Assembly: GCA_050943535.1 (NCBI GenBank)
Contig: JBMNPJ010000013.1
Location: 6,291 to 70,290, forward strand
Length of the DNA: 64,000 bases
DNA from: Massiliimalia sp050943535
GTDB taxonomy: Bacteria > Bacillota > Clostridia > Oscillospirales > Ruminococcaceae
Direction: 5' to 3'
Below the pieces are notes generated by a model. It made no database searches, was not told where the DNA came from, and was given only the letters and a program-made list of their open reading frames with translations. Positions within the stretch are counted from its first letter, which is position 1. Each line of letters opens with the position of its first letter. A program made the translations under genes and the position numbers. Positions 27,095-35,536 of this stretch are shown here, in pieces.

Positions 27095-27784
27095 TCATTC
27101 CACTGGACGGGATGTGAGGAATCCAATAGCACGCTCGATAGAATCCCGAGAATTTCCCCAGTCCGCTTCTTCTTTATTGTTGCGGTAGTCAAACATGCTG
27201 CAGTAATGAGAAACATCTTTCTGGATTTCGTCCAGCGCATTTTGATATAATTTTCCGCTCACCTCTAAAAACTGAGGCAGTACTTTTTTATCCATTCCCT
27301 CTCTGGCATAAGCAGTCAGTTGGCGATAATGGGGCAAGCACAGCATTTTCTGTTCTCCGTACAGGGTACGGAACTCTTCACTTTGCGCATACAGCTTTAA
27401 AATGGTATCAAACATCCGCTGCTGTGCCCAGTCAATTTTATCGCAGACAAAACAGCTGGCTTTTTGGGGTTCCATCTTTTTCTTTTTGAAGAAGCCTCCG
27501 GTAGACCCGCCCTGTTCAATGCCTTTTTTCTGCAGTTCTTTTAAATGACTTTCCAGCATCAGCGCCAAAGACAACCGGTTTTTCCGCTTCATCATTTTGT
27601 CAAAATGCAGCTTACAGAAGCCCTTTTCATTGGTTTCAATACGGACATCCGGTTCCATCATCGCGGCACCCATAATATATTCCACACATCTTTCTTCCAG
27701 CACATCCCGCATAGTGCAGATGGGGCATCCGCATTTGGGCTCGAACACTTCGTTGACTGGAATGGTATAAATACTGTCTTTCAT
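27095..27784 (-). CDS. DUF6062 family protein
   Basis: A 229-aa soluble protein. Paired Cys/His motifs are visible: CGCPICTMRDVLEERCVEY near the start, GFCKLHFDKM, SCFVCDKI and LCLPHYRQL. They suggest one or two zinc sites or redox centres. The family is common in Clostridia and uncharacterised. ATG 27784 has AGGAGGAGC upstream. It is a single gene. Confidence 0.8.
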   Translation of the reverse strand: MKDSIYTIPVNEVFEPKCGCPICTMRDVLEERCVEYIMGAAMMEPDVRIETNEKGFCKLHFDKMMKRKNRLSLALMLESHLKELQKKGIEQGGSTGGFFKKKKMEPQKASCFVCDKIDWAQQRMFDTILKLYAQSEEFRTLYGEQKMLCLPHYRQLTAYAREGMDKKVLPQFLEVSGKLYQNALDEIQKDVSHYCSMFDYRNNKEEADWGNSRDSIERAIGFLTSRPVE

Positions 27785-27885
27785 GACTGCTCCTCCTATT
27801 TTTCAGGTACGAACTTAGTTCTTTTGATTTATTATACCATAAATTTGAAAGACACAAAATATTTTTTGACTTTCAGGACAACACC

Positions 27886-28070
27886 GCCGGCTAAGAGCCG
27901 GAGCAAAAGGCCTACGGCACATACTCTGTCAATCAAACGGAAATATTAAATCATTTCCTCTCAGCTGACAGAACACGGGCGCAGCCTCTTCGGGTCCAGG
28001 GGTGTGAACCCCTGGCCGACGGTCTAAGGGATTCACGCAATAGTCCTGCGGACTTTTGCTCCCCTTAAGA
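27886..28070. repeat. Dispersed intergenic repeat, R3 module
   Basis: It opens with GCCGGCTAAGAGCCGG, shared with the 17.66 kb block. CATACTCTGTCAATCAAACGG and the inverse CTGACAGAACACGGGCGCAG follow, then the TCCAGGGGTGTGAACCCCTGG hairpin. The tail AAGGGATTCACG/CTTAAGAATCCC is specific to this copy. Confidence 0.6.
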
Positions 28071-28117
28071 ATCCCAAAATATAAAATCTTTTCTTATTCT
28101 ATGCTTTTTAATAGTTT

Positions 28118-28149
28118 AACGGGGCTGCCGAATTATCGGCAGCCCCGTT
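28118..28149 (-). terminator. Terminator of ilvBN
   Basis: A 14-bp stem AACGGGGCTGCCGA/TCGGCAGCCCCGTT with an ATTA loop, 26 bases after the ilvN stop. Confidence 0.8.
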
Positions 28150-28174
28150 TTATGGTTTTCTATTGTAATTCCCC

Positions 28175-28663
28175 TCAGCTCAGTCGGGAAGGTCCCTTCT
28201 GCAAAGCAATGGTTCCGGTACGCACAACCTCTAAAATACCGTATGGCTTTAGCAGTTCTTCCATAATTTCCAGACGGTCAGTCGTATCAGAAGTTTCCAG
28301 CGTAATGCTGTTTGCACTGATATCAGAAATTTTTGACTGCATAATTTTCGCAATGTCGGTAATATCCCCACGGGTTTCGGCAGTACAGGATACTTTGACC
28401 AGCATCAGTTCCCGGCTGATGGATTCTCCGGCGGAAAGGCGCTTGAGCTTGATCACATCCACCAGCTTATTCAGCTGTTTTTCCACCTGTTCCACAGTAT
28501 AGTCATCCCCGTTGACAATAATGGTAATGCGGGAAATGGTGGGATCATCGGTAATTCCCACGGCCAAACTGTCAATATTAAATCCTCTGCGGGAGAATAA
28601 TCCGGAAATCCGGGACAAAACCCCTGCACGGTTTTCTACCAAAATTGAAATGGTGTGTTTCAT
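28175..28663 (-). CDS. ilvN: Acetolactate synthase small (regulatory) subunit
   Basis: A 162-aa regulatory subunit with an N-terminal ACT domain (MKHTISILVENRAGVLSRISGLFSRRGFNIDSL) and the typical C-terminal domain (ETSDTTDRLEIMEELLKPYGILEVVRTG). It binds IlvB and confers valine feedback control in branched-chain amino acid synthesis. An ATG at 28672 touches the ribosome binding site AAAGG; ATG 28663 has it 9 bases upstream and is preferred. It lies 21 bases after ilvB. Confidence 0.95.
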   Translation of the reverse strand: MKHTISILVENRAGVLSRISGLFSRRGFNIDSLAVGITDDPTISRITIIVNGDDYTVEQVEKQLNKLVDVIKLKRLSAGESISRELMLVKVSCTAETRGDITDIAKIMQSKISDISANSITLETSDTTDRLEIMEELLKPYGILEVVRTGTIALQKGPSRLS

Positions 28664-28684
28664 AAATCCCATCCTTTCTTCCCC

Positions 28685-30301
28685 TTATAAAGTGGACTCT
28701 TCTGGAGCAACAGAACATTCCAGCAGGCACGGTCCTGTTGACTGAAGCAGTTCATCAATGGCTTCATCCACTTCATCCATGGAACAGATTCTTCTGGCCT
28801 GCATGCCATAGGATCTGGCAATTTGGGTAATATCCGGACTTCCCTGAAGGCTTACTGCCATAATGTTGTTGGCGTAGGCTTTTTCCTGGATTTCCCGCAC
28901 CATTCCCAAATAGTGATTGGTCATAACTACAATTTTTACCGGATTGTTTTCCTGACAAATGGTTCCCAGTTCCATCATCTGCATCTGGAAAGACCCGTCT
29001 CCGCACACTGCAATAACCGTTTTGTCCGGAGCAGCAAATTTTGCCCCTTCTGCCGCTGGAATGGAATAACCCATAGTTCCCATTCCTCCGGAGGTGAGAA
29101 AACGCCCTTCTTTTACATGGAAATGGTTGGCGGTCCAGATCTGATTCTGACCGACGTCCGCTACCACAACAGAACCTTCCGGTGCCCGTTCAGTTAAACG
29201 GTTAATAAAGATTTTTGGATTAATAAATCCATCTTTGAAACGATACCGTTCGTGGTGACTGTCGCGAATTTCTTTTAAGGTAGCAACCCATTCCTCACAT
29301 TCCAGTGGAACTGCTTTGGAAATCATCTCTTCCAAAACATGTTTGGCATCCCCTACAATCGGAATTCCGGTTTCCAGGTTCTTCCCAATTTCCGCAGGGT
29401 CTACATCAATATGAATAATCCGGGTGCTTTCGCTCAGTTCATGAGGGAATCTCACTGCCCGGTCACCAGCTCTGGCACCGATCAGCAGCAGTACGTCTGC
29501 CTGATGAATGGCATGGTTGGCAACCTTTACCCCATGGGAGCCCAGCATTCCAAAATATAAAGGATCGTCATAAGGAATGGCGCTGATTCCCATCATGGTG
29601 GTAATGACCGGAATCTGTGTTTTTTTGCAGAATTGCCGCAGCTGTTCTACTGCATGAGCAGCAAACACACCGCCTCCTGCACACAGAAGCGGCCGTTTCG
29701 CATTTTTCAGTGCAGTCATCGCCCGTTTAATCTGTCCCGGGTGACCTTTTACTGTAGGATTATAGCTGCGCATATGTACTGTTTCCGGATAAGCAAACTG
29801 AATTTTTTCGCTTTGTACGTCTACCGGAACGTCTACCAACACTGGGCCGGGACGTCCAGTTCCCGCCAGATAAAACGCTTCTTTCATAATGGTTCCGATT
29901 TTAGAGGCATCCTTTACCAAATAGCTATATTTGATAAATGGCTCTACCGCACCGGTAATATCCGCTTCCTGGAACACATCTCGGCCAAGCAGTTCCCGGG
30001 AAACCTGCCCGGTAATGATGACCATAGGAATGGAGTCCATATAAGCAGTAGCAATGGCGGTAATTAAATTCAGCGCCCCCGGACCGGATGTGGCAATGCA
30101 CACCGCCGGTTTTCCGGAAATGCGGGCATATCCACTGGCGGCGTGGCCGGCGTTTTGCTCCTGCCGCACCAGAACATGATGGATATGACTTTTGGACAAG
30201 GCATCATAGAACGGGCAGATAGCAGCGCCAGGATAACCAAAGACGACTGATATCTGTTCCTCTTCTAAGCATTTTACGATTGCCTGTGCAACTGTTATCA
30301 T
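28685..30301 (-). CDS. ilvB: Acetolactate synthase large subunit
   Basis: A 538-aa ThDP-dependent enzyme that condenses two pyruvates, or pyruvate and 2-oxobutyrate. FGYPGAAICPFYDAL and the catalytic Glu in VRQEQNAGHAASGYAR are in the N-terminal Pyr domain. GDGSFQMQMMELGTICQENNPVKIVVMTNHYLGM is the ThDP/Mg2+ motif. It is slightly shorter than many IlvB proteins, missing an N-terminal extension. It forms an operon with ilvN and is divergent from the FadR-type regulator. Confidence 0.95.
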   Translation of the reverse strand: MITVAQAIVKCLEEEQISVVFGYPGAAICPFYDALSKSHIHHVLVRQEQNAGHAASGYARISGKPAVCIATSGPGALNLITAIATAYMDSIPMVIITGQVSRELLGRDVFQEADITGAVEPFIKYSYLVKDASKIGTIMKEAFYLAGTGRPGPVLVDVPVDVQSEKIQFAYPETVHMRSYNPTVKGHPGQIKRAMTALKNAKRPLLCAGGGVFAAHAVEQLRQFCKKTQIPVITTMMGISAIPYDDPLYFGMLGSHGVKVANHAIHQADVLLLIGARAGDRAVRFPHELSESTRIIHIDVDPAEIGKNLETGIPIVGDAKHVLEEMISKAVPLECEEWVATLKEIRDSHHERYRFKDGFINPKIFINRLTERAPEGSVVVADVGQNQIWTANHFHVKEGRFLTSGGMGTMGYSIPAAEGAKFAAPDKTVIAVCGDGSFQMQMMELGTICQENNPVKIVVMTNHYLGMVREIQEKAYANNIMAVSLQGSPDITQIARSYGMQARRICSMDEVDEAIDELLQSTGPCLLECSVAPEESTL

Positions 30302-30358
30302 CCAAAAACACCCTTTCTGTTACAGTTTAAATTTCTTTTCAAATGGTTAATATGACCT

Positions 30359-30387
30359 ATTATACATGATTTGCTCAGATAGTTCAA
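30359..30387 (-). promoter_or_regulatory. Promoter of ilvBN
   Basis: On the minus strand, TTGAAC (30382-30387), 17 bases, TATAAT (30359-30364). The spacer ends in ATCATG, which runs on into the -10 box as ATCATGTA, close to the ATCATACA half-site found in the regulator and ilvC promoters. Confidence 0.75.
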
Positions 30388-30484
30388 CACTTTAATCGAT
30401 TACATTTTTAAAATTTGAATGGTTTTTTGCCTGTATCTGTATTCACAGCCTCAAACGAAGAATGATGTCCTACAACCTATTGAA

Positions 30485-30508
30485 ATCATACATCTTTTGT
30501 AGTATGAT
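30485..30508. promoter_or_regulatory. Putative operator of the FadR-type regulator
   Basis: ATCATAC (30485-30491) and GTATGAT (30502-30508) form a 7-bp inverted repeat with a 10-base spacer, 73 bases ahead of the regulator start. The 8-mer ATCATACA recurs at 31336-31343 inside the ilvC promoter. Autoregulation is inferred. Confidence 0.5.
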
Positions 30509-30580
30509 AGAGATAATCTCAGGTCATTGTGATGATCCAGGAGCAGTATTTGCTCAAATAAAACAAGGACGGTAACAACC

Positions 30581-31258
30581 ATGCCAAAAAAGACCAAAAT
30601 GCTTTCGGAAACTGTTGCAGACGAAATTTTGTCCATGATTACAGTGGAAAAGATTTTTAAAGAAGGGGACAAACTCCCCAACGAAAATCAGCTGTCTGAA
30701 CAGCTTCACGTCAGCCGTACCACCCTGCGGGAAGCAATCCGGGTATTAGTCACCAATGGAACTTTGGAAATCCGCCGGGGAAAAGGTACCTTTGTACGCA
30801 AAAGTCAGGAAACCTCCGTACTGGATGAACTTACTTTCTTAAAAGTAGATATTAAAGATTTGTTTGAAATGCGGCTGATTTTTGAGCCAGAAAACGCCTA
30901 TTATGCTGCAAAACGGGCATCCGAACAGGAATTAAACCGGATTTTTGAATACGGAAAACGGGTAGAAGAAAAACTGATCCGAAAAGAAGACCGCACCCAG
31001 GAAGAACAGGCATTCCATATGGCAATTGCCAAAGCCACCCACAACGAGTTTATGAATAAGCTCTTCCCTATTATTCTCCAGGCTATCAACAAAGGGGTTA
31101 TCTTGCTGCAAAAAAACGACAAACTGTCAGAGATGAATTTAAATGACCACCGAATGATTATGGAATTCCTCAAGCAGAGAAATGCAGAAGGCGCTCGAAG
31201 CGCCATGAAAATCCATTTAATCCATGCCGTAGAAGAAATGGGCATTGAAATGGAATAA
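30581..31258 (+). CDS. GntR-family transcriptional regulator, FadR/FCD type
   Basis: A 225-aa DNA-binding protein. The winged helix is at residues about 8-75 (LPNENQLSEQLHVSRTTLREAIRVLVTNGTLEIRRGKGTFV), followed by an FCD effector domain (LFEMRLIFEPENAYYAAKRAS, HMAIAKATHNEFMNKLF, HRMIMEFLKQRNAEGARSAMKIHL) with conserved metal-binding His residues. It sits between divergent ilvBN and ilvC, so it probably controls branched-chain amino acid synthesis in response to a small organic acid (inference). Confidence 0.9.
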   Translation: MPKKTKMLSETVADEILSMITVEKIFKEGDKLPNENQLSEQLHVSRTTLREAIRVLVTNGTLEIRRGKGTFVRKSQETSVLDELTFLKVDIKDLFEMRLIFEPENAYYAAKRASEQELNRIFEYGKRVEEKLIRKEDRTQEEQAFHMAIAKATHNEFMNKLFPIILQAINKGVILLQKNDKLSEMNLNDHRMIMEFLKQRNAEGARSAMKIHLIHAVEEMGIEME

Positions 31259-31323
31259 ACCGGTTTTTTTACCATACAAATGCATCAGGACAAAAAATTT
31301 CTTAAAAAATCAGAAATTCGCTC

Positions 31324-31352
31324 TTGACATTAGACATCATACAATATATAAT
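31324..31352 (+). promoter_or_regulatory. Promoter of ilvC with overlapping half-site
   Basis: TTGACA (31324-31329), 17 bases, TATAAT (31347-31352): a full consensus. ATCATACA at 31336-31343 lies in the spacer, matching the inverted repeat ahead of the FadR-type gene. Confidence 0.9.
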
Positions 31353-31432
31353 AAGAGCAGACAACAAAAACAAGAAACGAGCTTCGGCAGGAACGCCGGA
31401 ACCCAAAAACTTGGATTCAGGAGGAAAAGAAA

Positions 31433-32431
31433 ATGGCATTTAAAATTTTTTATGAAAGCGATTGTAATTTAGGTTTATTGGACGGCAAAACCGTTGCTAT
31501 TATCGGTTACGGAAGCCAGGGTCATGCTCATGCTTTGAACCTGCACGAAAGCGGCGTTAACGTAGTAGTTGGTTTGTACGAAGGCAGCAAATCCTGGGCG
31601 AAAGCAGAAGCTGCAGGTTTGAAAGTTGCTACTGTAGAAGAAGCTGCTAAAATGGCTGACGTTATCATGATGCTGGTACCAGACGAAAAACAGGCTGACC
31701 TGTACAAAAAGAGCATTGCTCCTTACATGACCGCAGGCAAAACTTTGGCATTTGCTCACGGCTTTAACATTCACTTCCAGCAGATCGTTCCACCTGCAGA
31801 TGTAGACGTTATCATGATCGCTCCAAAAGGTCCTGGTCATACTGTACGTTCTGAATATCTGGAAGGCAAAGGTGTTCCTTGTCTGTACGCTGTTCATCAG
31901 GATGCTTCCGGCAGAGCTACTGACATTGCTCTGGCTTATGCTGCTGGTATCGGCGGTGCAAGAGCAGCTGTTATGGAAACCACATTCCGTGTAGAAACTG
32001 AAACCGACCTGTTTGGTGAACAGGCTGTTCTGTGCGGCGGTGTTACTGCTTTGATGCAGGCTGGTTTTGAAACACTGGTAGAAGCTGGCTATGACCCAAG
32101 AAACGCTTACTTTGAATGTATCCATGAAATGAAACTGATCGTTGATCTAATTTACCAGGGCGGTTTCTCCAAGATGAGATATTCTATCTCTGATACTGCA
32201 GAATTCGGCGATTACGAAACCGGCAAACGCATTATCACTGATGAAACCAAGAAAGAAATGAAGAAAGTTCTGGAAGAAATTCAGGATGGTACCTTCGCAA
32301 CCAAATGGATTGCAGAAAACAAAAACGGTCGTGCTCACTTCAACGCAACCAGAAGACTGAAAGCAGAACATCAGCTGGAAAAAACCGGTAAAGAACTGAG
32401 AAAAATGTACTCCTGGAACGAAGAAGAATAA
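31433..32431 (+). CDS. ilvC: Ketol-acid reductoisomerase
   Basis: A 332-aa class I KARI, the second step of valine/isoleucine synthesis. The Rossmann motif is VAIIGYGSQGHAHALN. The catalytic region includes APKGPGHTVRSEY and the C-terminal knotted domain SDLFGEQAVLCGG-like segment (TDLFGEQAVLCGGVTALMQAGFETL), then YFECIHEMKLIVDLIYQGG. The ribosome binding site AGGAGG is well placed. Codon use is biased (GCT, GGC, GAA), suggesting high expression. It is a single gene with a consensus promoter and a strong terminator. Confidence 0.97.
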   Translation: MAFKIFYESDCNLGLLDGKTVAIIGYGSQGHAHALNLHESGVNVVVGLYEGSKSWAKAEAAGLKVATVEEAAKMADVIMMLVPDEKQADLYKKSIAPYMTAGKTLAFAHGFNIHFQQIVPPADVDVIMIAPKGPGHTVRSEYLEGKGVPCLYAVHQDASGRATDIALAYAAGIGGARAAVMETTFRVETETDLFGEQAVLCGGVTALMQAGFETLVEAGYDPRNAYFECIHEMKLIVDLIYQGGFSKMRYSISDTAEFGDYETGKRIITDETKKEMKKVLEEIQDGTFATKWIAENKNGRAHFNATRRLKAEHQLEKTGKELRKMYSWNEEE

Positions 32432-32466
32432 TTTAAAACACAGATTCTTGGAAAATGAAATAAGAA

Positions 32467-32498
32467 CCCCCGGAAGTCCTAGACTTCCGGGGGCTTTT
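32467..32498 (+). terminator. Terminator of ilvC
   Basis: Stem CCCCCGGAAGTC/GACTTCCGGGGG followed by CTTTT. Confidence 0.88.
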
Positions 32499-32517
32499 CA
32501 GCTTATAGATAAAAAAC

Positions 32518-32725
32518 AGACACCACCTGGCGGTGGGGCAAAGACGCTACGCTTGCCAGGGGTTCACACCCCTGGACCCAAAGACGCTACGCGCGTACTC
32601 TATTAGTAAAGCAAAAACATTAGGTGGATTTGCTCTCCGCTAACATAATACGAGCGAAGCGTCATTGCCTCACCGCAGGTGATCCAGGGGTGTGAGCCCC
32701 TGGTGTAAATCCCTGGTGCAGCAAC
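32518..32725. repeat. Dispersed intergenic repeat, R3 module
   Basis: Holds a truncated core motif at 32543, a full one at 32583-32606 and the inverse CTAACATAATACGAGCGAAG near 32639. CACCTGGCGGTGG arms and several CCAGGGG/CCCCTGG hairpins are present. It is non-coding between ilvC and the anti-sigma gene. Confidence 0.6.
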
Positions 32726-33469
32726 TTACCGCCGCCATCCCCACTGATATCCCTGTCCATTGCCGGGCCCTTTGTGGTTTCCTCCGGCAGGATTGGAACT
32801 TTCTCCCCCGTATTGTTCCAAAAGGTCATTGAGCTGACGCATACTCATATTTTGGCATTCTTCCGGGGTTATGTTCGGATCATATTCTTTTAGCTCCAAA
32901 TACACTCGGTATTTTCCAAAGGAAATTCCTTCTTGCTGCGCTTCTTCCACTGTACTCACTTCCGCTTGGCAGCAGCGAACCGGATAGGACTGAATCACCT
33001 GGCTTTGTTCTAATTCTTCCAGCAGTTTTTCTCCATGATTGGACGCCACTGTAACTGTGGGAGTGTCATCCTGACCCAAGGCTTCGGAAGGACTATTTTG
33101 AATCAAAAGTTCTACGGCTTCTACTCCGTTTTTTCCCAAAACCGGCACCTGCTCCACCAACTGTTCTCCGTCCTCATTGGTTCCCTTTACCTGGGTGACA
33201 CGGTCCAGACGATTCAGCGCCAGTTCTACCGAAGGATTCACATCCACACTAATATAGGACACAGGCATTTTTAAAAAATACCATCCGCCTGCCACCCCAA
33301 GCACCATCAAAAATAAGGCACATACAGCCGCCTTTTTCACCCATCCAAAAGAAAGTCTTTGTTTCTCACAACTTTTTTGGTGAATAAACGCCTTGGTGGA
33401 TTCCTTTAGGGCTTCTGATGCCCGCACCGGTTCAAACACCTGCTGGATCTGATTCTTCAAGTCCGTCAC
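32726..33469 (-). CDS. RsgI-like membrane anti-sigma factor
   Basis: A 247-aa protein. Cytoplasmic N-terminus (about residues 1-45), one membrane helix (AAVCALFLMVLGVAGGWYFL), and an extracellular domain starting YISVDVNPSVELALNRLDRV. That signature belongs to the middle domain of RsgI-type anti-sigma factors. The C-terminus is Gly/Asn rich. It overlaps the sigma gene by 38 bases. The frame opens at GTG 33469, which touches the AGGGGG site; TTG 33460 has better spacing and may be the true start. It probably restrains the upstream ECF sigma factor. Confidence 0.85.
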   Translation of the reverse strand: MTDLKNQIQQVFEPVRASEALKESTKAFIHQKSCEKQRLSFGWVKKAAVCALFLMVLGVAGGWYFLKMPVSYISVDVNPSVELALNRLDRVTQVKGTNEDGEQLVEQVPVLGKNGVEAVELLIQNSPSEALGQDDTPTVTVASNHGEKLLEELEQSQVIQSYPVRCCQAEVSTVEEAQQEGISFGKYRVYLELKEYDPNITPEECQNMSMRQLNDLLEQYGGESSNPAGGNHKGPGNGQGYQWGWRR

Positions 33470-33935
33470 CCCCTAACTTTTGCTTTAGCAGCGCTCTTCC
33501 CCGCGACAACAAAGAATACACCGTATTCTCCTTTTTATGAAGGATGGCTCCAATTTCCGCTGCCGTATATCCCTCATAATAGTGCAGATAAATGGGATCT
33601 TTGTACTTTTCCGGCAAGGACAGCACCTGTTCCAATAAGTCCGACTGCCCTAACTCCGCCGAAATCCCGGTTTCTCCCAGCTGTTCCAAAGAAACCCATG
33701 TCCGGCGGAAAAAGTTCCGCAGCAGATCACGGCAGGCGTTGACCGTGACTCGAATGATCCACGCCTTTTCGTGCTCCGGTGTTTCAAAAGGATCCGTATG
33801 CAGAAAATACTTTAAAAACACTTCCTGAAAAATATCTTCCGTATCCTTTTCGTTTTTCAGATGAAGCAGGCAGATTCTGCGCACCATATCTGCATACCGA
33901 TCAATCGCCTGATTTACTTCCTGTTCATCCCGCAT
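33432..33935 (-). CDS. ECF-type RNA polymerase sigma factor
   Basis: A 167-aa sigma-70 family protein with region 2 (ADMVRRICLLHLKNEKDTEDIFQEVFLKYF) and region 4 (LSLPEKYKDPIYLHYYEGYTAAEIGAILHKKENTVYSLLSRGRALL) only. ATG 33935 follows AAGGTGAAG. It is coupled to the anti-sigma gene. A likely target is the secreted DGDG-repeat gene just upstream or a wider envelope regulon (inference). Confidence 0.93.
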   Translation of the reverse strand: MRDEQEVNQAIDRYADMVRRICLLHLKNEKDTEDIFQEVFLKYFLHTDPFETPEHEKAWIIRVTVNACRDLLRNFFRRTWVSLEQLGETGISAELGQSDLLEQVLSLPEKYKDPIYLHYYEGYTAAEIGAILHKKENTVYSLLSRGRALLKQKLGGDGLEESDPAGV

Positions 33936-33981
33936 ACTTCACCTTCTTTTTCTCTCAAACTTTTGACAGGTTGTATCAGTG

Positions 33982-34383
33982 TTATCCTTTCTGTCCCCAG
34001 CGTCCAGCACCATTTCTCTTGCCGGCATTTCCTTGTCCCTGCCCTTGGCACTGCTGTCCAGATGAATTTTTGCGATCACAAATTCCATCGCCATCTTGAT
34101 CGACAAACTGGCTCCGGTCACAAATCCCGTCTCCGTCCTGATCTACAAACTGGTTCCGGTCGCAGATTCCGTCTCCATCCTGATCTGCAAACTGACGCCG
34201 ATCACAGATTCCATCGCCGTCTCGGTCTCCAGCACTAATTCCCTGTCTCAGACAAAGTGCTGCACAGGTCAAAACCGCATCTGTTTTACCTGAAAACGTT
34301 CCGGCAGCGCTGACGCCTGTACCTGCTGTCAGCATCACGGCCAACATCAATCCCACCGCAATATTTTTTCTTGTTCTTTTCAT
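33982..34383 (-). CDS. Secreted protein with four DxDGDGICDR repeats
   Basis: A 133-aa protein. A signal peptide (MKRTRKNIAVGLMLAVMLTAGTGVSAAG) is followed by four 14-residue repeats of the form DQDGDGICDRNQFV. The Asp/Gly pattern is that of Ca2+-binding EF-hand-like or thrombospondin type 3 loops. Each repeat has one Cys, and a Gln/Gly-rich basic tail follows. The repeat unit is 42 bp at DNA level. The longest frame starts 8 codons earlier, but ATG 34383 has GGAGG 8 bases upstream. It lies directly upstream of the sigma/anti-sigma pair. Confidence 0.8.
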   Translation of the reverse strand: MKRTRKNIAVGLMLAVMLTAGTGVSAAGTFSGKTDAVLTCAALCLRQGISAGDRDGDGICDRRQFADQDGDGICDRNQFVDQDGDGICDRSQFVDQDGDGICDRKNSSGQQCQGQGQGNAGKRNGAGRWGQKG

Positions 34384-34396
34384 ATTCAGAACCTCC

Positions 34397-34437
34397 ATTC
34401 TTCTCATTCAATTATAATACGATTGAATGAGAAGAAT
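34397..34437. promoter_or_regulatory. Perfect 16-bp inverted repeat ahead of the DGDG-repeat gene
   Basis: Arms ATTCTTCTCATTCAAT (34397-34412) and its exact complement (34422-34437), with a 9-base TATAATACG centre. On the minus strand the centre includes TATAAT, and the GGAGG site follows directly after the last arm. It may be an operator over the promoter or a hairpin in the 5' UTR. Confidence 0.65.
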
Positions 34438-34467
34438 CCTTGCAGTGAAATAAAAAATTTTTGTATG

Positions 34468-34499
34468 AAAAAATGCGGACCATAAAATATGGTCCGCAT
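34468..34499 (-). terminator. Terminator of fba
   Basis: Stem ATGCGGACCATA/TATGGTCCGCAT; on the minus strand it is followed by TTTTTT. Confidence 0.85.
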
Positions 34500-34516
34500 A
34501 AAATACAGCGCAAAAA

Positions 34517-35380
34517 TTATGCTTTGTTGATAGAACCGAACAGTTCCATTTTTTCTTTTACAGTTGCTTTGATTGCTTCGAAGCCAGGAGCCAACAGTTT
34601 TCTTGGGTCAAATCCTTTACCCTGCTGATCTTTACCAGCTTCAATATATTTACGGGTAGCTTCTGCAAATGCCAGCTGGCATTCGGTGTTTACATTGATT
34701 TTGGAAACGCCCAGATCGATTGCTTTTTTGATCATATCAGCTGGGATTCCGGTACCGCCGTGGAGAACCAGAGGCATTTTGCCGGTTTTCTGCTGAACAG
34801 CGTCCAGAGTTTCAAAGCTCAGACCAGCCCAGTTTTCTGGATATTTACCATGGATGTTGCCGATACCAGCAGCCAGCATAGTAACGCCCAGGTCAGCGAT
34901 CATTTTGCATTCGTCTGGATCAGCGCATTCGCCAGCGCCGATAACGCCGTCTTCTTCACCGCCGATAGAACCAACTTCTGCTTCCAGAGACAGACCTTTT
35001 TCATTGCAGATTGCAACCAGTTCTTTGGTTTTTTCTACATTTTCTTCGATTGGGTAATGAGAACCGTCGAACATAATGGAAGAGAAACCAGCTTCGATGC
35101 ATTTTTTTGCACCTTCATAAGAACCGTGGTCCAGATGCAGAGCAACCGGAACAGTGATGTTCAGTTCTTCCAGCATACCGTTTACCATACCAACAACGGT
35201 TTTGTAACCGCACATGTATTTGCCGGCGCCTTCAGATACACCCAGGATAACCGGAGAGTTCAGTTCCTGTGCTGTGAGCAGGATTGCTTTGGTCCATTCC
35301 AGGTTATTAATGTTAAACTGGCCTACTGCATAGTGGCCTTCTTTTGCTTTTGTAAGCATTTCTTTTGCAGATACTAACAT
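34517..35380 (-). CDS. fba: Class II fructose-1,6-bisphosphate aldolase
   Basis: A 287-aa zinc aldolase of glycolysis. Metal and substrate motifs: HLDHGSYEGAKKC, MFDGSHYPIEENV, LEAEVGSIGGEEDGV and LVLHGGTGIP with GVSKINVNTE. Length and motifs are those of the Fba/GatY class. Codon bias resembles ilvC, indicating high expression. It has its own promoter and terminator. Confidence 0.96.
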   Translation of the reverse strand: MLVSAKEMLTKAKEGHYAVGQFNINNLEWTKAILLTAQELNSPVILGVSEGAGKYMCGYKTVVGMVNGMLEELNITVPVALHLDHGSYEGAKKCIEAGFSSIMFDGSHYPIEENVEKTKELVAICNEKGLSLEAEVGSIGGEEDGVIGAGECADPDECKMIADLGVTMLAAGIGNIHGKYPENWAGLSFETLDAVQQKTGKMPLVLHGGTGIPADMIKKAIDLGVSKINVNTECQLAFAEATRKYIEAGKDQQGKGFDPRKLLAPGFEAIKATVKEKMELFGSINKA

Positions 35381-35463
35381 AATCTAGTCCTCCACTTTTG
35401 ACATCAGATTGCCGGGAAAGAAACCATGTTTTTCCCGGCTGTCAAATACTTTTGATTACTTTT

Positions 35464-35492
35464 ATTATAAACGAATCTGTTGTTAATTGCAA
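35464..35492 (-). promoter_or_regulatory. Promoter of fba
   Basis: Minus strand TTGCAA (35487-35492), 17 bases, TATAAT (35464-35469). Confidence 0.75.
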
Positions 35493-35536
35493 GAAAAATC
35501 CAAGGAAATTCAAAGAGTGTTTAGAAAACCGTTTTG

